A stretch of DNA of 64,000 bases from DATBLE01 sp963808815 (GCA_963808815.1 CAWEGI010000019.1:186001-250000), one strand, 5' to 3'; shown: positions 24,927-33,671, numbered from the stretch's first letter. Program-made: numbers and translations. The notes: generated by a model not told the origin, from the letters alone.

Positions 24927-26088
24927 CGACCCAGACGGCCTCGAGGGACGTGCCGCTTGCGACGGCCGGGGAGCAGCAGCGCTCGCGTCGCGGCGAGCGT
25001 CTGCTCGACATCGCGGTGCGCTCGCTCTTCCCGGTCGTCCTGGCGCTCGGCGCCGGCGCGATCCTCCTGCTCGCCCTCGGCCGGAACCCGATCAGCTTCT
25101 ACGGCGACGTCTGGCAGGGCGGGGTCAGCGGCGGCGGCTGGGACGCCTGGCAGGACAGCGCGATCAGGATGGCGCCGTCTGCTCCTGATCGGCGCCGGCC
25201 TGACGGTCGTCTTCAGGGCGAACATCTGGAACCTGGGCTACAACGGCCAGTTCCTGCTGGCCGCAGCGGTGGTCACCGGCTACGGACCGTCGCTGACGAA
25301 CCATCTGCCGCTGTGGTTCGCGATGCTGATCCTCTTCCTGATGGCCGGCCTGACCGGTGCCGTGTGGACGATCGTGCCCGCGGTGCTGAAGGCGCGCTAC
25401 GGGACGAACGAGATCATCACGACGCTGATGATGTCCTTCATCGGCGTCGACCTCGCCAGCCTGCTGATCAAGGGCCCGTTCCAGGATCCTGCGGTGACGA
25501 TCCCGCAGACGCAGGGTTCTGGACTTCGACAAGATGCTTCCGCCGATCCCGGGCACCCGGATCCACATCGGGCTGCTGGTCGCGTTCGGCGCGATCTTCG
25601 TCGTGTACTTCCTCCTCACCCGGACGGCGTGGGGGCTCCGGCTGCAGATCATGGGGGCGAACCCACGTGCGGCGAAGCACTTCGGCGTCAACCTGCCCCG
25701 GCTGATCGTCACCAGCTTCCTGGCCTCGGGCTTCCTGATCGGTCTCGCCGCTGCCGTCGACTTCCTGGGGCTGTGGGGATACATCCGCAGCAGCCAGAAC
25801 CCCGGCTACGGCGACACCGTGATCCCGTTCATCTTCCTCGCACGGCTGAACCCGCTCGCCGTCGTCCCCTTCATCGCCTTCTTCTCGGTGCTGTCCGTCG
25901 GCGGCGACCTCGCCGCGACGAACGCGAACCTCTCGACCGACTTCCTGCTCGTCCTCGTCGGGCTGATCCTGCTCTTCATGACGGTGATCGAATACCTCGG
26001 GCGCCGGCACGACCTGGGCCGAAGCTACCTCCCGCCCGGCTTGCGCGAGGCCCTGCGCGCGCCGCTCTTCCGGAGGTGGCGGACATGA
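24923..26088 (+). pseudogene. ABC transporter permease 1 (BMP/nucleoside type), two frame breaks
   Basis: Reads as one roughly 387-residue permease only if two single extra bases are ignored. Frame 1 covers LFPVVLALGAGAILLLALG and ends near SAIRMAP; after an extra T at 25178 the sequence continues LLLIGAGLTVVFRANIWNLG and ...NEIITTLMMSFIGVDLAS; after an extra G in the GGG run at 25514-25516 it continues LDFDKMLPPIPGTRIHIG to the end. Conserved BranchD_perm-type segments are intact in all three parts, so sequence error is more likely than decay. Its end overlaps the second permease in ATGA. Full function would be the membrane channel of the B6-locus importer. Confidence 0.75.
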
Positions 26089-27029
26089 TCCTCGCGAGCC
26101 AGGTCTGGACCGATGTCTTCTGGACGAGCGTCGTCGCCGGCGGCCTGCTCGCCGGCCTCCCGCTGATGTTCACCGCCCTCGGCGAGACCATCTCCGAGCG
26201 GGCGGGGGTGCTGAACATCGGCCTCGAGGGGATGATGCTGCTCGGCGCCTACCTCGGCTTCGTCGGCGCGCACGACACGGGATCGGTCTGGGTCGGCTTC
26301 CTCAGCGGGATCGGCGCCGGGATGATCGGCTCGGTCTTGATGATCGTGCTCTGCGTCTGGCTCGGCCTCGACCAGATCGTGGTCGGGATCGCGATCACCC
26401 TCGGCGGCGAGGGGATCACGAGCGTCCTCCAGCAGGCCCAGTTCGGCTCCACGTACCCGCGCCTCGGCGCAGCGCCGACGGTCTCGATCCCGCTTCTGCA
26501 CCGGCTGCCCGTGCTGGGCACCAGCCTGTTCGAGCAGCCGCCCCTCGTCTACCTCGCGTTCGCCTTCGTCGGCGCGCTCGCCTGGATGTTCCGGCGGACG
26601 AACGTCGGCCTCAACCTCCGCGCCGCAGGCGAGAAGCCCGAAGCGCTCGACGCGGCCGGCGTCAGCGTCGTCGCCACCCGCAGCTGGGCCGTGCTCTCGA
26701 CCGGCGCGCTCGCCGGGCTCGGCGGCGCGTATCTCTCGATCGTCGCCGCCGGGATCTTCACGCCGTTCATCACCCAGGGGCAGGGCTTCATGGCGATCGT
26801 GATCGCCATGCTCGGACGCGGCCGGCCGCTCTGGGTCCTGCTCGGCTCGTTCCTCTTCGGGATCGTCCTCTCGCTCTCCGACTCGCTCCAGCTCGCCGGG
26901 ATCAACATCTCGACAGACGTCGTCAACATGCTCCCCTTCGCGGCGATCATCATCGCGCTGATCGTTTTCGCCCGCCGCTCGTACCTCCCGCCCGCCCTTG
27001 CGCTGCCGTACGTCCGCGGCGCGCGCTGA
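26085..27029 (+). CDS. ABC transporter permease 2 (BMP/nucleoside type)
   Basis: A 314-residue multi-pass membrane protein with about eight to nine hydrophobic helices. Family stretches: LGETISERAGVLNIGLEGMM near residue 40, NVGLNLRAAGEKPEALDAAG near residue 170 and ITQGQGFMAIVIAMLGRGRP near residue 230, the last typical of BMP-type importer permeases. GGAGG lies before the ATG, inside the previous gene. It pairs with permease 1 to form the heterodimeric channel. Confidence 0.88.
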   Translation: MILASQVWTDVFWTSVVAGGLLAGLPLMFTALGETISERAGVLNIGLEGMMLLGAYLGFVGAHDTGSVWVGFLSGIGAGMIGSVLMIVLCVWLGLDQIVVGIAITLGGEGITSVLQQAQFGSTYPRLGAAPTVSIPLLHRLPVLGTSLFEQPPLVYLAFAFVGALAWMFRRTNVGLNLRAAGEKPEALDAAGVSVVATRSWAVLSTGALAGLGGAYLSIVAAGIFTPFITQGQGFMAIVIAMLGRGRPLWVLLGSFLFGIVLSLSDSLQLAGINISTDVVNMLPFAAIIIALIVFARRSYLPPALALPYVRGAR

Positions 27030-27040
27030 AAGGAGACCCA

Positions 27041-28210
27041 ATGCGTGACCCCGACTTCACCCTCTCCGCCGGTCCGGTCACGGCCACCCCGCGCGTTCTG
27101 GCCGCGCTCGGCTCACCGATCGTCTACCACTACGACCCCGCGTTCATCGAGCGCTTCCGGGCGACCGAACGCAAGCTCGCCCAGGTCTTCCTGACGGAGA
27201 ACGACGTCCTGCTCATGCAGGGCGAGGCGGTACTGGGACTCGAGGCGGCGGCGCGCGGGCTGGTGCAGCCGGGGACGAAGGTGCTCAACCTCGTCCAGGG
27301 AGTCTTCGGCAAGGGGATGGGCTACTGGCTGAAGGATTTCGGCGCCGAGCTGCACGAGCTGGAGGTCGCCTACAACGACGCCGTCGACCCGGCCGACGTC
27401 GAGCGCTACCTCGACGACAACCCCGGGATCGAGCTCGTCACGGTCGTCCATTCCGAGACTCCCTCGGGGACCGTCTGCGACGTCTCGGCGATCGGCCCGA
27501 TCGCGCACGCCCGGGGAGCGCTGACCCTGGTCGACTGCGTCTCGTCTCTCGGCGGGATCGCGTTCGAGACCGACGCCTGGCAGCTCGACGTCTGCGTCGC
27601 CGGTGCGCAGAAGTGCCTCGGCGGACCTCCCGGGATGTCGCTGATGACGGTCAGCGAAGCCGCCTGGGAGCGAATCAGCGCCAACCCGGCAGCTCCGCGC
27701 GCCTCCTTCCTCTCGATGCTCGACTGGAAGGAGCAGTGGATCGACGGGAACAAGTTCCCGTTCACGCCCTCCGTCTCGGAGCTCTACGGCGTCGAGGCGT
27801 CGGTCGACGAGCTGCTCGCGGAGGGCCTCGAGGCGTCGATCGAGCGCCACGAGCGCTCTGCCGCGGCCTGCCGTGCCGGCGCGCGCGCGATGGGCCTCGA
27901 GCTCTGGCCGCGCAGTGACGAGATCGCCGCGGCCTGCGTGACTGCGATTGCGGTGCCCGAGGGACTCACGGACGTGCAGGTGCGGGCGCACTGCCGAGAG
28001 CGTTACGGGGTGATGATCTCCGGCGGCCAGGGTGCCGGCAACCTCGTCCGTATCGGACACATGGGCACGTCGGCCCGCGGGCTCCACCCGGTCGTCGGTC
28101 TGGCCGCGCTCGGCCGAACGCTCGCCGACCTCGGCGCCCACGTCGAGATCGGCGCCGGCGTCGAGGCCGCCCTGGCAGAGGTGTCGCAGGCGAGGCCGGC
28201 GATCGCATGA
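27041..28210 (+). CDS. Pyridoxamine-pyruvate transaminase (class V aminotransferase)
   Basis: A 389-residue class V aminotransferase. Catalytic Lys191 lies in GAQKCLGGPPG; Glu62 in GEAVLGLE, FGKGMGYW, ETPSGTVCD, APRASFLSMLDW, FPFTPSVSE and RIGHMG follow pyridoxamine-pyruvate transaminase of Mesorhizobium as I recall it, more closely than serine-glyoxylate enzymes. Predicted reaction: pyridoxamine plus pyruvate to pyridoxal plus alanine, using the pyridine itself as substrate rather than as a bound cofactor. It follows the importer by 11 bases with AAAGGAG before the ATG, linking uptake to entry into the pathway. An ureidoglycine or serine transaminase is the less likely alternative. Confidence 0.85.
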   Translation: MRDPDFTLSAGPVTATPRVLAALGSPIVYHYDPAFIERFRATERKLAQVFLTENDVLLMQGEAVLGLEAAARGLVQPGTKVLNLVQGVFGKGMGYWLKDFGAELHELEVAYNDAVDPADVERYLDDNPGIELVTVVHSETPSGTVCDVSAIGPIAHARGALTLVDCVSSLGGIAFETDAWQLDVCVAGAQKCLGGPPGMSLMTVSEAAWERISANPAAPRASFLSMLDWKEQWIDGNKFPFTPSVSELYGVEASVDELLAEGLEASIERHERSAAACRAGARAMGLELWPRSDEIAAACVTAIAVPEGLTDVQVRAHCRERYGVMISGGQGAGNLVRIGHMGTSARGLHPVVGLAALGRTLADLGAHVEIGAGVEAALAEVSQARPAIA

Positions 28211-28947
28211 TCTTCGACTCGCACATGCATGTCGGGTCGTTCGAATCGATGTTCGGCGTCTCGCTCGACCGCGACGGCATCGACCAGCTGATGCGCGAGC
28301 ACGAGATCTCGAACGGCGTCGTGTTCTATCCGGACAACGGATACGTGCGCGAGGTGGTCGATTCGATCCCCGGCCTGTACGCGCTCGCCTGGGGGAACCC
28401 GCGCGTGCGCGGGAACCTCGAGGAGGTCACCGAGCTCCTCGACCATCCCAAGTTCCTCGGGCTGAAGCTGCACCCATTGATCGACGGGTTCCTCCCGAAC
28501 GATCCGTCCGTTCATCCTTTGATCGAGCTGATCGTCGAGCGCGACCAGCCGGTGCTGATCCACTGCGGCCACCCGATCTTCACCTTGCCGTGGAGCATCG
28601 AGGAGCTCGCCGTCAGCTTCCCCGAGGCGAAGATCGTCATCGGCCACATGGGTCACGGCAACGTCGTCTACATCAACGGCTCGATCGACGTCGCACTGCG
28701 CAACCCGAACGTGTACCTCGAGACCTCCGGGATGCCCATGCACACCAAGATCCGCGAGGCGTACGAGCGGGTGGGGGAGACACGCGTGCTGTTCGGAACG
28801 GACGTGCCTTTCCACCACCCGGTCGTCGAGATCGCAAAAGTGCGAGTGAGCGGGCTGTCGCCCGAGGGGGTCGAGCGCGTGCTCAGCAAGAACGGCCGGC
28901 TGCTCTTCTTCGGCGACGAGGACGCAACCGAGCCGGTGGCAGCGTGA
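28207..28947 (+). CDS. Amidohydrolase_2 family hydrolase/decarboxylase
   Basis: A 246-residue TIM-barrel metal hydrolase of the ACMSD-like Amidohydrolase_2 family. Motifs: DSHMHVG at residues 4-10, GLKLHP, VLIHCGHP near residue 120, IVIGHMGHG and LFGTDVPFHHP with the catalytic Asp. These enzymes hydrolyse or decarboxylate carboxylated ring or ring-opened compounds. It overlaps the transaminase (ATGA) and CoxM (GTGA), so it is a core member of the rightward operon; it could act on a ring-opened B6 intermediate. Confidence 0.8.
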   Translation: MIFDSHMHVGSFESMFGVSLDRDGIDQLMREHEISNGVVFYPDNGYVREVVDSIPGLYALAWGNPRVRGNLEEVTELLDHPKFLGLKLHPLIDGFLPNDPSVHPLIELIVERDQPVLIHCGHPIFTLPWSIEELAVSFPEAKIVIGHMGHGNVVYINGSIDVALRNPNVYLETSGMPMHTKIREAYERVGETRVLFGTDVPFHHPVVEIAKVRVSGLSPEGVERVLSKNGRLLFFGDEDATEPVAA

Positions 28948-29799
28948 CGTTACCCCCGTTCGACCTTCACCGCGCGCGCTCGGCGGATGTCGCCCACGAG
29001 CTTCTGGAGCGTTACGGCGAGGACGCCGCGGTCGTCTGCGGGGGCACCGAGCTGCTGCTTCTGCTCAAGCTCGGGTTCGCCGCCTACGGTCACCTCGTCG
29101 ACGTCAAGGGGATCGAGGAACTGGGTGGGATCCGGGCCGAGAACGGCACGCTGGTGATTGGCGCGACCGCCACCCACCGGGAGATCGAGCGCTCTCCGCT
29201 CGTGCTCGAGCGCCTGCCGGCCCTGGCGGCGATGGAGCGCGAGGTCGCCAACATCCGCGTTCGCAACGTCGGAACCCTGGGCGGCAACCTCTGCTTCTCC
29301 GACCCGCACTCCGATCCGGCGACCTTCCTGCTCGCCCTCGACGCCGAGGTCGATTGCGACGCCGGCCGCATGTCTCTCGCGGACTTCCTCGTCGGCCCCT
29401 ACGAAACCGTCCTCGCGCACGGACAGCTCCTGCGATCGGTGCGCATCCCGCTCCCCGATCCCGGTACCGGGATAGCGCATCGGAAGCTCGCCTTCCACGA
29501 GCGTCCGGCCGCAACGGTCGCGGCCGTCGTGCAGACGACCGAGGGGACGGTCGTCGGCGCCCGCATCGCGGTCGGGTCGGTCGGTGCTCGGCCCGTCCGG
29601 GTGACGGCCGCCGACGAAAGCACTCATCGGGAAACCGGCCACGGACACGGCCGCGCTCGCGGAGGCCGCCATGCTCGCCGCGGAGGCCTCGGGCGCGGTC
29701 GAGGACGCAAACGGCTCGGTCGAGTACAAAGAGCAGCTGGTTCGTGTGTTGGTCGAGCGATGCGTGACCGCTGCACTGGGTAACACCGGCGCCCTGTGA
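28944..29799 (+). pseudogene. Molybdenum hydroxylase FAD subunit (CoxM type), one frame break near the end
   Basis: About 284 residues if one extra base near 29615 is ignored. The first part carries the FAD-binding motifs VVCGGTELLLLLKLG and RNVGTLGGNLCFSDPHSDPA. After RPVRVTA the frame breaks; the next frame continues EKALIGKPATDTAALAEAA to GNTGAL and stops at 29799, giving normal family length and the usual C-terminal dimer helix region. The FAD subunit accepts electrons from CoxS. Its gene is far from CoxL/CoxS and in the opposite operon, unusual for this complex. Probably functional, with a sequence error. Confidence 0.78.
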
Positions 29800-29811
29800 G
29801 CCGCGGCTGCC

Positions 29812-30957
29812 GTGAGTGAGCAGGCCGTAGAGCGTGAGCACCGGATCACGCCGCTCGAGCTCTACTTCGATCTCGTCTTCGTCTTCGCGTTCACACAGAC
29901 GACAGCCGTGATCTCGGAGGACACGACCTGGGCGGGGCTGGGCCGCGGCATGCTGATCCTCGCCGCGGTCTGGTGGGCGTGGGCGTCGTATGCCTGGCTG
30001 ACGAACACCGTCGATGCGGGCAGAGACGAAGTGCTGGCCGCCGTGTTGGTGGCCATGGCCGCGATGTTCGTCGCCGCGCTCGCCGTGCCCGAGGCGTTCG
30101 GTGACCACGGCGTCCTCTTCGGTGTGGCATTTCTGATCGTGGCGGTCATGCATCTTGCGCTGTACGCGCTCTCGGCCCGTTCCGAACCCGAACTCTTCGT
30201 CGCGATCCTGCGCATCGTTCCCTGGAGCCTCCTCGGCGCGTCGCTCATCCTCGCCGCCGGGTTCGTGGACGACCCGGCAAAGTCGGTGCTCTGGATTGCC
30301 GCCCTCGCCGTCGGATTTCTCGGGCCCCTCTTCGGCGGCATGGGCGGGTGGAGGCTGGCGCCGGTGCATTTCGTCGAGCGCCACGGGCTGATCGTGATCA
30401 TCGCCATCGGTGAGTCCCTGATCGCGATCGGTCTCGGGGCTCGGAGCGTCGATCTCGGCATCAAGGTGATCGTCGCGGCGCTGCTCGGCCTCGTCGTCGC
30501 CACCTCGTTCTGGCTCGCGTACTTCGACTTCTTCCCGATCCGTGCGCAGCAGCTGCTCGTCGAGCGGCACGGAGCCGAACGCATCGCCCTCGCGCGCGAT
30601 GCCTACTCGTACCTGCACCTCCCGATGGTCGCAGGGATCGTCCTCTTCGCGTTCGCGATGGAAGTGACGGTGGAACATGTCGGGCGGGAGCTCGGCACGA
30701 TTCCCGCGTTCGCCCTCTGCGCCGGCCCAGCCCTGTATCTCCTCGCGTTCGTCCTGCTACGGCTACGTATCGCGCGGCGCCTCGGCCGCGGCCGCATCGT
30801 CGCCGCGGCAGCTTGCATGGCGCTGTTCCCTGTCGCCCTGGCGGTACCCGCGCTGGTCGCCCTCACGCTCATCGCCACCGTCTGGGTCGCGTTCCACGTG
30901 TACGAGCTCATCTGGTGGCACGACGCTCGCGCCGAGGCACGCGCGCAGCGCGAATAG
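29812..30957 (+). CDS. LtrA family membrane protein
   Basis: A 381-residue protein with about 10-11 hydrophobic helices. The N-terminal signature TPLELYFDLVFVFAFTQ is diagnostic for the low-temperature requirement A family; VHFVERHGLIVIIAIGESL is the second conserved block. The biochemical function of LtrA is unknown. It starts with GTG 13 bases after CoxM, so may be read from the same message, but nothing links it to B6 chemistry. Confidence 0.88.
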   Translation: MSEQAVEREHRITPLELYFDLVFVFAFTQTTAVISEDTTWAGLGRGMLILAAVWWAWASYAWLTNTVDAGRDEVLAAVLVAMAAMFVAALAVPEAFGDHGVLFGVAFLIVAVMHLALYALSARSEPELFVAILRIVPWSLLGASLILAAGFVDDPAKSVLWIAALAVGFLGPLFGGMGGWRLAPVHFVERHGLIVIIAIGESLIAIGLGARSVDLGIKVIVAALLGLVVATSFWLAYFDFFPIRAQQLLVERHGAERIALARDAYSYLHLPMVAGIVLFAFAMEVTVEHVGRELGTIPAFALCAGPALYLLAFVLLRLRIARRLGRGRIVAAAACMALFPVALAVPALVALTLIATVWVAFHVYELIWWHDARAEARAQRE

Positions 30958-31017
30958 CAGGATCGCCGGATCAGCTCCGGCTCGGGGATCCATGACCTGT
31001 TGGGCTAAGGTGCCTCG

Positions 31018-31359
31018 ATGGATCCCGATCGCGCGCGTGAGCTGCTCCGGGCCGAGCGTCAGCGGATCGACCGTGCGCTCTCAGGAGTGGAGCGCCAGGG
31101 CGACGGCGAGCGTGCCGACGACTCCGACCCTGCGAATCTGGCGGCCGACCTCTACCAGGACGAGTTCGACGAGGGTCTGGAGGCCGATCTTCGCGATCAG
31201 CTCGCCGCCGTGGAGCGAGCGGAGCAGCGACTGGCTGCGGGGACATACGGCGTGTCGGTCGAGAGTGGCGAGCCGATTCCCGACGGGCGGCTCGAGGCGT
31301 TCCCAACGGCGGAGCGGACCGCGGCGGAGCAGGAGCGGCTCGAGCGCAGCGGTCTCTAG
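31018..31359 (+). CDS. DksA/TraR-like protein lacking zinc-finger cysteines
   Basis: A 113-residue protein shaped like actinobacterial TraR/DksA proteins: an N-terminal coiled coil (LLRAERQRIDRALSGVERQ), then ALAAVERAEQRLAAGTYG-type sequence and GEPIPDGRLEAFPTAERT. In normal members AGTYG is followed by a CxxC pair and a second Cys pair; here the region is VSVESGEPIP with no Cys at all, so no zinc can be bound. Such Cys-less forms may still contact the RNA polymerase secondary channel. TAAGGT lies six bases before the ATG, compatible with a near-leaderless message. Confidence 0.7.
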   Translation: MDPDRARELLRAERQRIDRALSGVERQGDGERADDSDPANLAADLYQDEFDEGLEADLRDQLAAVERAEQRLAAGTYGVSVESGEPIPDGRLEAFPTAERTAAEQERLERSGL

Positions 31360-31407
31360 GTCCTGAGACCGAGCCTGCGACGCTTCCGGCGCGGTGCGGT
31401 CTCCCGG

Positions 31408-31914
31408 CTACGCCCCGTAGTAGTGCCGCCGTACTTCGGCCTGCCATTTGAGGAAGACGTCGCTGAGGGCTTCCTTGCGCGCCTTCGTATCCGTCGGCGT
31501 CGGCATCTCGTGGATGAACACGTCGCTTACGCCCGGATCGAACACGCCGCCCTCGATCCCGCGCTCTCGGAAGATCAAGATCGGCAAACGCAGCCCGAAG
31601 AGAATGCCGGCCTCCAGGTGGTTCCAAGGCGTGGGGATGCTCACTGGAGCATCCTGCTTCTGCTGTTCGGGCGCCCCCGGCTTGCGAATGCCGGTCAGGC
31701 TGCGGTATTGCTCGAAGCCAAGGATCACGCCTCCCGAACAGTGGCGCGCGATCAGCATGACCTCTCGCAGCGGAAATTCCGTCGGGTAGTCCGAGCGTCC
31801 GAGCGCACGCGGCTCGAGGTTGAACCGCTTGAGCTGGCGCAGAATCAGCGCCCGCGATGCCTGTTGAGCCTCGCTGAGGCTCGTCGGGCAGGAGACGAAG
31901 ACGGGAATATCCAT
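31408..31914 (-). CDS. TIR/nucleoside-deoxyribosyltransferase-like protein
   Basis: A 168-residue single-domain protein. It opens with a hydrophobic strand (MDIPVFVSCPTSLSEAQ), has a helix ALILRQLKRFNLEPRAL, a second strand SGGVILGFEQ and the element TPWNHLEAGILFGL, where a Glu in a helix after a W matches the catalytic Glu position of TIR and deoxyribosyltransferase folds. An NAD- or nucleotide-cleaving fold is therefore suspected. No defence partner gene is adjacent. ATG 31914 is chosen with GAGGG upstream; a TTG seven codons earlier is possible. Confidence 0.5.
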   Translation of the reverse strand: MDIPVFVSCPTSLSEAQQASRALILRQLKRFNLEPRALGRSDYPTEFPLREVMLIARHCSGGVILGFEQYRSLTGIRKPGAPEQQKQDAPVSIPTPWNHLEAGILFGLRLPILIFRERGIEGGVFDPGVSDVFIHEMPTPTDTKARKEALSDVFLKWQAEVRRHYYGA

Positions 31915-32199
31915 CCGGTTTTTGCCCTCGGTCAAGCCTAGTCGAGGGCTGACCCAGGTGTTGGCCCCAATGAGTCTGTCAATCTCGGCAAGCCGGGTGA
32001 GGGTGGTTGCATCCGACCGAACGGCGCGGTCTGAGGCGCTTGTACCGGTCGAGCAAGCTTTGTCAGTAGTGGGACTTACACTTGGTCCTCAGCGGGCGTG
32101 CTGCCCGGCCGATGCTCCGCCGGCTGAGTGCCTTACGAAGCCCAGTCGGCGCCGCTGAGGCGATCGCACGCGGGACCGACTAACCGGGAGGAGTCGCTG

Positions 32200-33006
32200 A
32201 TGGCCACCGACGAGGAGCTACTCGACGACGCCGCTGCGAACGCGCGGGCGACGACGATCAGCTGGGACGACTACCTCGAGCGGATCAGGACGCAGGCAGG
32301 CTACGACTACCGCTCGACGCCGTGGTACGCGGCCGGCGCCGACCTCGAGCAACTCAAGAGCATTCCGACGCATCCGGGCCCGGCGCCGCGGGTGCCCGAC
32401 GTCTCGAGCGCGCAGGCACGCATCTTTCTCGCGCAGAACCCGCTCGACTGTCTGGCCGCGCCGCCGTGGATGGTTCCGGTCTGCACCGCCGATGCCGGCT
32501 ACCGCGAGTGGTACAGGGCGGACGTGATCGCGCAGCTTCGCGCCCACTTCGGTGCAGTCGAGGCCTGGTGCGACTGCCGCCCGGCCGGCGAAGGTACCGG
32601 TTACTCGGAGGCACTCGCGATGGTCGACGAGCTCGGCCTCGACGGCGCCTGGGGCCAGTGTGAGACCACCGCCGAGTTCGACGCCGCCTTCGACGGCGGG
32701 GCCCGCCGGATGGTCGGCTCGATCAACGCGCAGGTGCTCGACGACGCCCGGCTGGCGAAGGTATCGAGCGGCGAGGTGCTCGTCTCGGTGGAGCTCTACC
32801 GCAACCTGCAACCCGGCCAACAGCCGGACTGGCGGAACGCGAACGCCGGCATCGGCGGCCACTGCATCGCCTGCTACGCGAGCGACACCGAGGGCGCCGT
32901 GTACACGCCGGTGTCGAACTACCGCGAGCTCGGCTACTACGTCCCGAAGCGGGACTCCGTGTACGCCGTCGGCCTCGCCGCCGACGACTGGCAGGCGCTC
33001 GCCTAG
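32200..33006 (+). CDS. Hypothetical protein (268 aa)
   Basis: A 268-residue soluble protein with no family recognised. Notable segments: ISWDDYLERIRTQAGYDYRSTPWY, EAWCDCRPAGEGTGYSEAL and IGGHCIACYASDTEGAVYTPV. Five or more Cys and many Trp suggest a folded enzyme or binding protein. A strong site (GGGAGGAG) precedes ATG 32200. It lies directly before the Hcp-type tail-tube gene on the same strand, about 120 bases away; whether they act together is unknown. Confidence 0.6.
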   Translation: MATDEELLDDAAANARATTISWDDYLERIRTQAGYDYRSTPWYAAGADLEQLKSIPTHPGPAPRVPDVSSAQARIFLAQNPLDCLAAPPWMVPVCTADAGYREWYRADVIAQLRAHFGAVEAWCDCRPAGEGTGYSEALAMVDELGLDGAWGQCETTAEFDAAFDGGARRMVGSINAQVLDDARLAKVSSGEVLVSVELYRNLQPGQQPDWRNANAGIGGHCIACYASDTEGAVYTPVSNYRELGYYVPKRDSVYAVGLAADDWQALA

Positions 33007-33126
33007 CGCCCGACCGTCTTCGTCCCCGCGCGCGGCGCGGATGGCCTCACTTGACTGGTCGTCAAACAGCCTTATCCTCCTCTGGACACCCGTCGGTGCA
33101 ACGGACGGGAACTGCAGGAGGTCGTC

Positions 33127-33603
33127 GTGGCATCAGACATCTTCGCGAAGATCGGCGACATCAAGGGCGAGTCGCAGGACGACAAGCACAAGGACGAGAT
33201 CGAGGTGCTGAGCTGGTCCTGGGGTATGACGCACGCCGCGAAGCTGACCACCGGAAGCGGAGGTGGGGCGGGCAAGGCGAGCTTCCACGATCTCTCGTTC
33301 ACCCACACGATCGACAAGGCTTCCCCGGTGCTGATGAAAGGGTGCGCCACCGGTCAGCACCTGAAGGAAGCGACGATCACGCGACGGAAGGCGGGCAAGG
33401 GCCAGCAGGAGTTCCTCGTCATCAAGATGAGCGACGTGCTCATCACGGCCGTGACGGACGCCGACAGTGAAGAAAGCAATCTGGAAACCGTGAGCCTGGC
33501 GTTTGCGAAGGTCGATCTCGAATATCGCCCGCAAAAGGCCGACGGTTCTCTCGATGCCGGCATTCACTTCAAGTACGACATCAAGGCCCACAAAGAAGCG
33601 TAG
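33127..33603 (+). CDS. Hcp-type tail tube protein
   Basis: A 158-residue Hcp-family protein: IFAKIGDIKGESQDDKHKDE, IEVLSWSWGM, GKASFHDLSFTHTIDKASP, and the C-terminal FAKVDLEYRPQKADGS all match the tube protein of type VI secretion and related contractile devices. Hcp monomers form hexameric rings. The GTG start has an ideal AGGAGG site. No sheath, baseplate, spike or ATPase genes are visible in the window, so this is an orphan Hcp; it might be a secreted carrier or ring-forming protein. Confidence 0.85.
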   Translation: MASDIFAKIGDIKGESQDDKHKDEIEVLSWSWGMTHAAKLTTGSGGGAGKASFHDLSFTHTIDKASPVLMKGCATGQHLKEATITRRKAGKGQQEFLVIKMSDVLITAVTDADSEESNLETVSLAFAKVDLEYRPQKADGSLDAGIHFKYDIKAHKEA

Positions 33604-33671
33604 TCCGGACGACCGAGCTGCCTGGCGACGACCGCGCGCTGAGCCTCGACGAGGCGCTGTCGGTCGCGATC

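Noticed and set aside
24923..26088. Programmed ribosomal frameshifting in the permease
   Set aside because: Neither break shows a slippery heptamer or downstream stem, and homologues are normally encoded in one frame.
27041..28210. Ureidoglycine-glyoxylate transaminase of purine breakdown
   Set aside because: Considered because of the BMP importer and xanthine-dehydrogenase-like subunits, but no allantoin or urate genes are present and the detailed motifs fit pyridoxamine-pyruvate transaminase.
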